Source: Chytriomyces cf. hyalinus JEL632
Taxonomy: Eukaryota > Chytridiomycota > Chytridiomycetes > Chytridiales > Chytriomycetaceae
Length of the DNA: 64,000 bases
Direction of reading: 5' to 3'
NCBI GenBank assembly: GCA_025435555.1
Contig: JAIWWG010000053.1
Coordinates: forward strand, 62,001-126,000
The position numbers and the translations under genes are program-made. Shown here piece by piece: positions 56,404 through 64,000 of the stretch; the first letter of the stretch is position 1; each line of letters starts with the position of its first letter. Under the pieces are notes generated by a model. That model saw nothing but the letters and a program-made list of their open reading frames with translations. It had not been told where the DNA came from and made no database searches.

Positions 56404-57459
56404 TCATTTAATATGCTGCGCTGCAGTACGGTATTCCTCCAAATTCCAGGAATCCACAAAAAACTCCTCAACACTGTGGACTTTGTCATCATCCATATTC
56501 GTCTCGCCACGGGATGATCCTGAGCATACAACAACAAGCCGTCGGTTTGTTGTGTCACTTATGCGCCATCCACTGCTCCTTGCATGAACAACAATGTGCG
56601 CGTCTTCTGAGGGAACAAAACCATCCAAAAACACATGCTTCCCTTCAACATTGACCAAAAATTCATTCAAATCCCCCATGTCAATAACCATAGACCATTT
56701 CTGTCTGTTGGCAAAGCGAATACAGGCCGGACGGAATTTTTGGCAGAGATGAATCCAAGTGACTGTCCATTCGGGGAAATAAGTTGGCATCAATGAAATG
56801 AATGCAAGGTTGGTTGTTGATTTTCCAGTGCCCGGTGGGCCAAGGATCCATCCAAAACGAGACTCGCAGAGAACACGCTCATGTAGGAATTTGAATTGGT
56901 CATGAAACGATTTGAGACAGAAAAGAACGAGTTTCGTTGATGGCAATCCTGATCCATGCAAATAGGTAGAGTCCAATTCGAAGAGATACTGGGTATAGGA
57001 ATAAGTGTGCGGATGTAGAGTTGTGGTTTCGAATTTCTGTCGTTTAGAAAAGAAATAAGGACTTGGTTGCGTTGTTCCCAAATAATATGACACCACCTTT
57101 TGCTGCGGAACCAGCACAAGTACGTGGTACACTTTCTTGTCCAGAGGATCTGAAAAGTACGCAGACATGTCTTTCATCGAGTTCATAACCTGCAGAACTA
57201 AGAATGAGGAAGCAGTGGAAAACATTACGAGAGAGAAATACATACCTTGAAGTACAAATCCCCCACCTCCAAGCAGACACCCAGAACACCTTCAAACACT
57301 TTTGACTCTTCCTCCTTCACCCTTTCCGGTTCCTTGCCATAAGTCTCCAGCTTGAGACAGTCCGGCCAATTCTTAAGCTCATTTTCGGCCAATCCTGCAG
57401 TCTTGGTAGGGAGCCATGGGTCCAAGTGATGGTGTACCGGTAAGCAGCGCTGCCTGCTG
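56404..57459 (-). CDS. Crinkler (CRN)-type protein 2: P-loop NTPase, header interrupted
   Basis: The main exon (56404-57195) reads VMNSMKDMSAYFSDPLDKKV, YHVLVLVPQQKVVSYYLG, LVLFCLKSFHDQFKFLHERV, GWILGPPGTGKSTTNLAFIS (Walker A GPPGTGKST), EWTVTWIHLCQKFRPACIRF, GKHVFLDGFVPSEDAHIVVH (Walker B-like), VVVCSGSSRGETNMDDDKVH and FFVDSWNLEEYRTAAQHI. The preceding exon (57247-57425) reads MDPWLPTKTAGLAENELKNW and VFEGVLGVCLEVGDLYFK, matching the DPWLP region of CRN headers. The frame is open upstream to about 57480 (RCLPVHHHLDPWLPT), but no Ubl domain follows. Instead there is a 1.25 kb insertion bounded by 55-base repeats. It is better preserved than protein 1 in the NTPase and lacks its header. Confidence 0.65.
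57405..57459. repeat. 55-base direct repeat, copy A
   Basis: Begins GGTAGGGAGCCATGGGTCC and ends near GCGCTGCCTGCTG. It agrees with copy B (58714-58768) at all but about two positions. This copy lies inside the CRN 2 header exon and encodes LPVHHHLDPWLPT on the minus strand. Confidence 0.9.
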
Positions 57460-57959
57460 CCTGTCGGGACAAATTGTTTGGTTTTGAACTTGGGCTGATA
57501 AGTATTTATTATCTTAAGGGTGAATCACAACACATCAAAACAGCTCTCCTTATATACATTTTTGTCTCCCATAAAATCTAATTAGGCTTTCTTCAATTTC
57601 ACTTCTCAGCCACCTTTTTTTCCATTTCATTTGTCATAATTGAGATTTTCAGTCAGAAAAGTCATTATGGATGTGAAATCACTCATTTGTCATTTTCCAG
57701 TTTGAAATTGCTGAAAAAGTGAGTCATTGCTCACAAATCAGTTTTCAGGCTGATTCATTAATCAGAACTGGGCTGACAGCAAAGGCTTGTCAATTATAAT
57801 CAATATCCCCACAGTGGGTAAGGTTATTGATTAATTGCTTGACTGGCTTGACATATTAGTCATACAAAAGTGGTAATAGAATACTTGTCTAAGGTGATTT
57901 CTATTTCCTCTTCTTCTGCTTATTTCCCTATAAAGATCAGAAGATAGCTGCATGAAGTT

Positions 57960-58030
57960 GGCAGCAGTGTGGGTTGAACCAGTGACCTGCAGGTCTGTGG
58001 TCGCGAACCTTAACAGCTATGCCAGAATCA
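57960..58030 (-). repeat. tRNA-like unit (SINE head or tRNA relic)
   Basis: On the minus strand an A-box-like stretch (TGGCATAGCTGTTAAGG, complement of 58008-58024) is followed 28 bases later by a B-box-like GGTTCAACC (complement of 57972-57980). Their spacing and order match the internal RNA polymerase III promoter of tRNA genes. The T-arm stem pairs poorly and no clean acceptor stem is visible, so this is not an ordinary tRNA gene. A tRNA-derived SINE or tRNA relic fits better. Confidence 0.5.
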
Positions 58031-58713
58031 TATAAATTCTAAACATTTGCTTTCCAACCATGTTTATGCTTGATCAGAGCAAGAATAGTTGAAATCATGT
58101 AATAGAATAAGCTATCGTCATCTACAAGTCTGCACCCTTTATAGAACACGAGGATTCGTGTATTCATTCCTTGTTATAGTATCTACTAGACGTTTACCCT
58201 ACTCAATGTCATAATTCATGCCCATTTGTATTGAGGTTGGTGGAATGGTGAGGTGCAGGACTCTTCTTTATCTGCAGTAGAGAATAAGAGATGAATTGGG
58301 GAGAATTAACCTTTATTGAAGTAAACAGTGCTCCATCACTTGAGACTGATATTCAACACAAATGGTGGTGGCACGCAGTACAAGGGTTTGTGACTTGAGG
58401 ACTAGGTGCTACAACGATGATTTTGGTCTAAGATGATGTTTATTTGCCTTGTGGAAGCTCTACCATTTATACCCTTTGGAATAGAACATGAAAGAATCAC
58501 TCATGGGTGGAAAATCGTGGGTATCTCCATGGTTTTCTATTTTTTCACGGTAGAAATTATGAAGAGCCGAGATGGAAATCCCCCGAACGTCCCCAAGGAC
58601 TGTTGGGCCTTTACCAATCCAAAAAGTTACGATTTGAATAAGAAACTATCCAACCAATGTCCAAAGTGCATATGACTGTATCCTTGGACCTCTGACGGGG
58701 ACTCTCCCACCTG

Positions 58714-58768
58714 GGTAGGGAGCCATGGGTCCAAGTGACGGTGTACAGGTAAGCAGCGCTGCCTGCTG
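58714..58768. repeat. 55-base direct repeat, copy B
   Basis: Near-identical to copy A at 57405-57459 and in the same orientation. Here it is not part of a recognisable CRN frame. Between the copies lie about 1.25 kb of AT-rich DNA with the tRNA-like unit. Confidence 0.9.
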
Positions 58769-59365
58769 TCCATGTACGTTTCAGCGTGTCAGTTTGACTG
58801 TGGTGTACTAACTTTGAACTTTGCTTATGCAAGATCTGGGTCCTCAAGTGCCACCTATCCAGGCTCAAACCTTTGTTTCAACTACACAAGGTATGTACTG
58901 GTGTGTTTCTGCCGAATGCTTGGTGTTGCAGGTAGTTTGGCTTAGTACTGTTGGTATTCTCTAGAGTGATAGAGTCTGACACCTTATGACGACTTGGTGA
59001 GGGTGTCATGTGATGGTGTGTTATCATGGTGGATCGTTTAAGGTCCCAACTTTGTGTAAATAAAGCTTTATTGGGGTCTTGGCAGTAATGCCTCACAACT
59101 TCTCATCCAGTGACCATAAATAGCCGTGGATGGCACATGGGTGCTTGTAGGACTTGGCAGATGTGCCAGAGACCGGTGTGTGTGATCGACGGTGTGTTAC
59201 CGTCCCCGTGGCTTGTCTATATTTACACGAAGTCGTGTGTATTTCACGTCTTTGTTACGTATGGGGTCTGCAGGTGCTCAAACACCTGTTTCCCACATCT
59301 TCATGCATTCCAGAGATTTTGAGCTCTCCTTTATGTTGAGTACATGAGGAGACCGCTGGTCCACC

Positions 59366-60166
59366 TTGACCAGGATCCGCAACACTCAAGAATTTGCAGC
59401 AAACACCAAACAGCTTGAAGCTTCAGTGATGGGTCATTGTAACATCAACAAGTCTGGGTGCTTTCACAAAACAATTCATAGTGTCACCAAGCATTTGAAA
59501 CTGTCCATGAAAATGATTGCACACTGGGCTCAACAAATCAACGCGGGTATCCCTGGGGTGTCTTTCACTTCTCCCCCTGATCTTCCTGCCTTTGACACTC
59601 CGGAGTTCATGGATGCTGATGGTCGTACTCCTTCAAAAGCTCTCGACAATATTCCAATAGCTCCATTCACTTCATTTGTGTAGAACCAACATAATCAGCA
59701 ACCGCCTCAGTTCTCTAATCAGCATTTCTTCCAAATGCCAGCAACGCGCTTCTATTCGAATCCTGGGCCACAGCAGCACTATATGAACAGTCCACCAACA
59801 CCAACAGTTCAGCCACGCCAGCCAATGCATATTGTGCAACTTGCTCAACCACCTCCCAATGTACAGACATCCCTGCAGGCTCATTCTATTCAGCCAATGT
59901 TGTGTAACACTATTCGCTTTTGTCATGAGCTAAATGGCACATTCCTTCCATTAACTGGGACAATACCATACAGTGGCAGTGATACTCTTATCACTGTTGT
60001 GGAGATGGCAAGGCTGCCTACTGCTAAAAAAGGCAAAATTCTGACTGCGTGGGACAAGAAAAGAAGCGGGATGCAAGTGATGTTTGGTTTGGAGATTTCG
60101 TGTTCCTTTGAAAGCAGGAATGCAGAAGTAATCATAAGATCCATAGATGAAGTGGACATTGAGTAG
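59366..60166 (+). CDS. Hypothetical protein(s) next to a transposase
   Basis: Two plus-strand frames: 59366-59683 (start MTRIRNTQEFAANTKQLEAS, with HCNINKSGCFHKTIHSVTKH and LPAFDTPEFMDADGRTPSKA) and 59735-60166 (Pro/Gln-rich leader, then NTIRFCHELNGTFLPLTGTI, YSGSDTLITVVEMARLPTAK and VMFGLEISCSFESRNAEVII). They are separated by a stop at 59681-59683 but have the same low-complexity style around the junction (Gln/Pro-rich), so they may be one gene cut by a stop or a small intron. They end convergently with the transposase and may belong to the same element. No family recognised. Confidence 0.4.
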
Positions 60167-60248
60167 TAGTTTTTAGACAGTTGCATGGGATTTTGTTTGT
60201 TTGGCATATGCAACATTTGCGAAATACACAGCAGCTTTATTGTTTTTA

Positions 60249-61200
60249 TCAGATATACTTTGAGTGTGCAAAACATGAATTTGCTGCACAGTATTGAATG
60301 ACCATACATGCTTCAGCAATGGCGTCTTCCTGATCAATTGTCTTTAAATGTTCATTGAAACGCTGCAAATAATTTTTCACCAGGTAGAAGCTTTGCTCAA
60401 TCTGCGAAAGATACATGTAAGCAAAATGAAACCATAATTGCGCTTGTTTACCGGATTCAAATCAGGTGAATATGGTGGGAGGAATACAAGCAGCACTCCA
60501 GCATCAAGGCAGGCAGCAGCAATTCGAAGGTCTTTGTGAATGGGGCAGTTATCCATTACCAGAACACTGTTTGGAAGAGGGTGAGGATTCATAGAGGGCA
60601 GCTGTGGTAATAACAATTTATCAGACATGCGACACAACTGTTAGCTCTAAAACTTACCAAATGGTCTGTAAGCCAGTCAATAAAATCCTCTGACTTCACT
60701 GATCCTTCTTTTATCAGATACAAAAGATAACCGTCTATGCAAAGCACTGCCAGCAGTGAATGCCCTGTGCCGCGAACAAAGGGTGCAGAATGGTGGGCCT
60801 GGAAGCCAATGTGGGAATACCCACAAGTTCACTCCATAGTTTTTTGATTGATCGCTGGTTCATCCGCAAACATAAGCTGCTCTGCTGAAAATTGCCTAAT
60901 GAAGAATTGAAAGTTAATTTGTTCCATTTCATTGCGCTCTGATGCTGCAACTGTAAGCTGAGGAAAATTATACATAACAGGAGCAGAACAGCGGTGATCC
61001 AATCAATTTTACTGTACCTTTCGAAGTGTGCCATATGTCTTGAAATATAGGTGGGTACGGCACACAAGGTCTGGCTTCAGGAATAGATGATTGCAGATCT
61101 TGCTCACAGTGTCCCCTTCCATCTGGGAATAGATGATCTGCCACAGGACCCCATTTGATTGCTCCAGTCATCCAGGATGTCATGTTTTCTGCGACCAGCC
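60249..61200 (-). pseudogene. Tc1/mariner-like DD34E transposase, decayed
   Basis: The minus strand encodes an HTH-like part (GDTVSKICNHLFLKPDLVCR, FKTYGTLRK), then after a junction AEQLMFADEPAINQKTME (first Asp), CGYSHIGFQAHHSAPFVRGT, LLAVLCIDGYLLYLIKEGSV, SVLVMDNCPIHKDLRIAAAC (second Asp) and LLVFLPPYSPDLNP. A 50-base GTAAAC..CGCAG intron (about 60403-60452) precedes IEQSFYLVKNYLQRFNEHLK. The second Asp and the Glu are 34 residues apart, as in Tc1-type DDE_3 enzymes. After KTME there is an in-frame TGA where an Arg codon (CGA) would fit, and the 5' end also has a frame break. So this copy is very likely inactive. Confidence 0.75.
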
Positions 61201-61388
61201 CGATAATATCAGATGCGATATTCGTTTTTTGATTTATCACAATTTTTGGGAAAACGCAAAAGATATGAAATCAGCTGTAAATAATAATTGCGCAGGTGCC
61301 CATTTCCAAAGAGCAACAAACATAACAGTATAAAACCAAATTATTGCCATCACCATTGCACGATAAATATAAAAATGCAAATCCATCA

Positions 61389-63256
61389 TCACTTGTTCTT
61401 CTCTTCTGCCTTTCCAGAAGACGGGATCCCCAAAGTCCCAGCCTTACGCTTTCTCCGAATCTTACATTTCCGACATAAACAAAGCCCGCCTCCATTGCTA
61501 CTCTCACTCTGCGTATTGTCTTTACTCGCACCATCAGTCTCACTCGATGCACTACCGCTACTACTGCTACTACTACTCGAACTCTCAGTCCTGCTCGGCA
61601 GAAGCGCAGGAACAAAACTCACAGCCGTCGCAATATCCACTAACCCTTGAAACACAGCCACCCGTGCAGAATCCTTCCCATCTTTCGAAAACTCGACAAA
61701 CTTTTCAAGCAACCATTTCCCCATCCGTGGTCAACTATTCCGCGTCTTGAGCCACACAGTTTCCCAATTAGGAACGCTACAGAATTCTGCGTGACACCGA
61801 CCGTGAAATCCAAGTTGATGACGAGGTGGTGCCATCCACCGGGAACAAAGACGGTTTCGCCGGGTCGTTGGATAATGTCAACGATTCCAAGGCGTTCGGC
61901 AAGAGTTTTACCTGACGTGTCAATCGTGCTTGAACCATGCAGGCGAGGGTAACCATGACGAACCAAGTGGCCGCTTCGTGGTCCGGCATTCCTCTCATTG
62001 TAACCATGTGTTTGGGTACGGTTGGAGGAAACAGAGCCCATCTGTAAGAAAGCAACTGGTTCATCTTCATTTTCGAAACACTTGGCAGATCATACCTTTT
62101 ATGCCCAAACACCAACGTATTCCAAGCAGAAGTGCCCAACGGATCCACATGAATTCCAGTCCCAGATCGCTTAGGTCCAATCACAACCCATCGATGCGGC
62201 GGTCATCTTGATCCCGTGTACTGAAACAAGTCATCTCGAAAATATCGCGGGATTTTATAATCCGGAAGCATTTCGCATGTCGGTTTCGATGGTGGGAATG
62301 TGTCAGTCGGGCTCGCTTGCGGAGGTCAAGGCGGGAGATTTCGGTACTTCCAGATTCAGTTTCAATGAAACGGGTGGGATACGAGGTTCCTCCGAGACAA
62401 GATCTTCTTCTTTGATGCCCTCTATTTTATCCTTTTTCCTCGCAACTCCTTCACCACTCTCGGACCCCTCATTCTCAACATCCTTCCCGCCCCCACCGTC
62501 ACCACCCCCACTCCCCGATTCCTTCCCCTTCTTCTTTTTTTTATTCTTGCGTTTCTTAGCGATATCCAGCGCAGTATTGCTTCGCTTGCGGTCCCCGAAA
62601 TTCGGATCGAAAATGTACAATGGCGAGTCATCCCGCGCAGCTTCCCCGCTCAGGCAATAATGCATGAAATACGAAAACTGAACATAGACTGCAAAAGCTT
62701 TCGATCAGCCCCGCCACTCTCTTGATACAGCATAAAGATCGCTCGCCCCCATCATCATCCTCCCCAACCTTAAACTTTTCCACATGAAACCTTTCAAGAA
62801 GCCTCTGCACAAAAAGCACAATCCATCAGCAACCCCACACCAAAAACCACATATCAAAACACACACCTGTGGCGTCCACTCCCTCTGCGCCTCCCAATCC
62901 CTTATAACCCCCGCCAACACTGCTGGAACTCCATCTCGTTCAAACCGCGCCACAAAATCTGTGTACGAAACTTGGTCTACATCGATTCGATTGGCGCAAT
63001 AGTGTCCAAATGATCCGGGATGTTGGAAATTTAGAGATGCGAATCGTGCGCGGGACCAGTCTCTGGCGTCGAGCTCTATAGAAAAAAAACATGAAGTTTA
63101 ACGGACTGGCCACACCCGCATTGGATGGCATTGTCCAGAAGAGGAAACTACCTCCCGTGCATCCCGCTTCCACCGCTTAATCCACGGCTGGAACCGGGAT
63201 TCCCTGATATCCAGATGGATTTCAGGTTCACAAGAGTTTCGCAAGTTTGTCGTTTG
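61389..63256 (-). CDS. JmjC-domain hydroxylase, JMJD6-like
   Basis: A 2-oxoglutarate/Fe(II) dioxygenase of the JMJD6 group, which in animals lysyl-hydroxylates splicing factors. The 5' exon(s) give [18 protein letters not shown] and [20 protein letters not shown]. Then come [58 protein letters not shown] and FDPNFGDR. A Lys/Gly/Glu-rich insert of about 90 residues follows (62310-62600). The core is [20 protein letters not shown] (HxD Fe ligands), NTLVFGHKR (2OG lysine) and [20 protein letters not shown] (distal His). The tail is Ser-rich with a [13 protein letters not shown] motif. The start is uncertain: upstream of 63200 the frame leads to a possible exon with [14 protein letters not shown]. 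Confidence 0.85.
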
Positions 63257-63353
63257 CTAGCAGCCACCGCATGGGACTGTTGGTGTCACTGGTGATGCTG
63301 ATGCTGCCAACCGGGTCCTGGCCACCCATCCCGCCCCCCTTCATGCGCATCAT

Positions 63354-63376
63354 CTTTTTTTTTTTTTTTTTTTTTT
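63354..63376. repeat. Poly-T tract
   Basis: A run of about 22 T with no interruption, in the spacer between the ABC-F gene 3' end and the JMJD6-like gene. Confidence 0.85.
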
Positions 63377-63574
63377 AAAAGTACTTGGCACCACACTTCT
63401 TCACAACAAACAAATCCGCACTACCAATTTCGTATTGCAACAATAGCCCCCAAAAGAAAACATCTGCAGAATACACCACTGCGAGGAATAATAAGAAGAG
63501 ACCACAAATAAACAGCAGAAACACATTTTATACGAATCAATAAAATAAAAAACAAAACAAAAAAGGATGCAAAT

Positions 63575-64000
63575 TTAGAACAAGTTGTTCTCAGTAGCAA
63601 ACTCATACTCCTCCTCATCCAAATCAATGTCAGCATCAATCTTGGCCTTGACAGCCTTGAGGTACACCTTCTCCTCACGCTTGGACATCTTCTTCTTGGT
63701 CTTGACGGCAGACTTGTTTCCAAACGCGTCTTCCATTACAGTGATGGCTTCTTGCTCCTTCATGTCTCCTTCAACACGGTCCATCCATCCAGACTCTCCC
63801 TTGGTGGTCAAGTGTCCAGCGTCCATCAACCATTCTTCCTTGCAGCACTGGGACACGAATTCAGAGTTGTGGGAAATGATAACGACACCTCCACCGAATC
63901 CTTCGATGGCGTTGGCAAGGGCACCAAGAGCCTCACGGTCCAAGTAGTTGGTGGGCTCGTCGAGAATCAAAATGTGGGGCTGGTTCCAAAGGGCAGCGGC
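63575..64000 (-). CDS. EF-3-like ABC-F ATPase, 3' part only
   Basis: The 3' end of a fungal EF-3/New1-type ABC-F protein, a ribosome-associated ATPase that helps E-site tRNA release. The open frame runs from the right edge: ALWNQPHILILDEPTNYLDR (Walker B with D-loop), EALGALANAIEGFGGGVVII, SHNSEFVSQCCKEEWLMDAG (H-loop), then the C-terminal tail SGWMDRVEGDMKEQEAITVM and TKKKMSKREEKVYLKAVKAK, ending ATENNLF at 63575. The tail with a lysine-rich helix is nearer to New1/Elf1 than to EF-3 proper, but the subgroup cannot be settled from this piece. The 5' part lies beyond the window. Confidence 0.9.
   Translation of the reverse strand, partial: AAALWNQPHILILDEPTNYLDREALGALANAIEGFGGGVVIISHNSEFVSQCCKEEWLMDAGHLTTKGESGWMDRVEGDMKEQEAITVMEDAFGNKSAVKTKKKMSKREEKVYLKAVKAKIDADIDLDEEEYEFATENNLF

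Larger units (their letters stand above)
57460..59365. other. Repeat-rich non-coding interval
   Basis: About 1.9 kb with AT-rich sequence, a tRNA-like unit (57960-58030), the second copy of the 55-base repeat (58714-58768) and several short frames such as 58433-58675 (plus, 80 codons, starting MMFICLVEALPFIPFGIEHE). None of the frames is recognised. Base composition is clearly more AT-rich than the neighbouring genes between 57.5 and 58.4 kb. Confidence 0.5.

Noticed and set aside
63257-63573. Possible extra 5' exon of the JMJD6-like gene with an F-box-like look
   Set aside because: The frame ([16 protein letters not shown]) ends in a stop and does not join the next exon with a normal-length intron; too short to call an F-box.

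Overview
The window looks like nuclear DNA of a chytrid-type fungus (Chytridiomycota, possibly Chytridiales). Genes are broken by many short spliceosomal introns (about 50-90 bases, GT..AG). The gene set is fungal: an EF-3-like ABC-F ATPase, WOPR (Gti1/Pac2) and Zn2Cys6 regulators, PEX11, BDP1, SEC63 and a mitochondrial ferredoxin. Crinkler (CRN)-type Ubl/NTPase proteins are present, as in chytrids, oomycetes and some mycorrhizal fungi. The lineage is inferred from gene content only.

Layout. 1-2.5 kb: relics (edge of a multi-pass membrane protein gene, a CRN-type NTPase fragment, a truncated inverted copy of a kinase gene). 2.5-12 kb: mostly housekeeping genes: an STK32/YANK-type kinase, a NIPA-type Mg2+ transporter, a fungal coiled-coil protein, an unrecognised gene, mitochondrial ferredoxin (YAH1 type) and mitochondrial EF-Ts. 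12-16.3 kb: a duplication mosaic in which CRN-type NTPase pieces alternate with copies of the EF-Ts presequence exon; an intact multi-pass membrane protein gene sits here and its 3' flank is duplicated too. 16.3-33.1 kb: eight WOPR-domain genes, all on the minus strand, interrupted by SEC63 and a degenerate stretch. This array is the most unusual feature of the window.

33-48.6 kb: a long (GA)n tract, a P450-like gene, mitochondrial uS19, a 67-residue membrane protein, BDP1 (TFIIIB), a broken CAP10/Rumi-type glucosyltransferase fragment next to a minisatellite, a PC-esterase-type type II membrane protein, a fatty-acid elongase and a GPI-anchored wall or surface protein. 48.8-55 kb: a three-exon Zn2Cys6 regulator, PEX11, a large cadherin-like/RING/TPR protein and a four-EF-hand protein. 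55-61.3 kb: two tandem CRN-type genes, then a repeat-rich area with 55-base direct repeats, a tRNA-like (SINE-like) unit and a decayed DD34E transposase. 61.3-64 kb: a JMJD6-type hydroxylase and the 3' end of an EF-3-like ABC-F gene.

Most genes are independent units with no operon logic. The WOPR array looks like a locally expanded family of DNA-binding regulators with shared intron positions and a shared C-terminal motif. The CRN genes, NTPase relics, repeats and transposase mark fast-evolving accessory DNA. Exon boundaries were read by eye from splice signals and frame continuity, so ends are approximate where stated.
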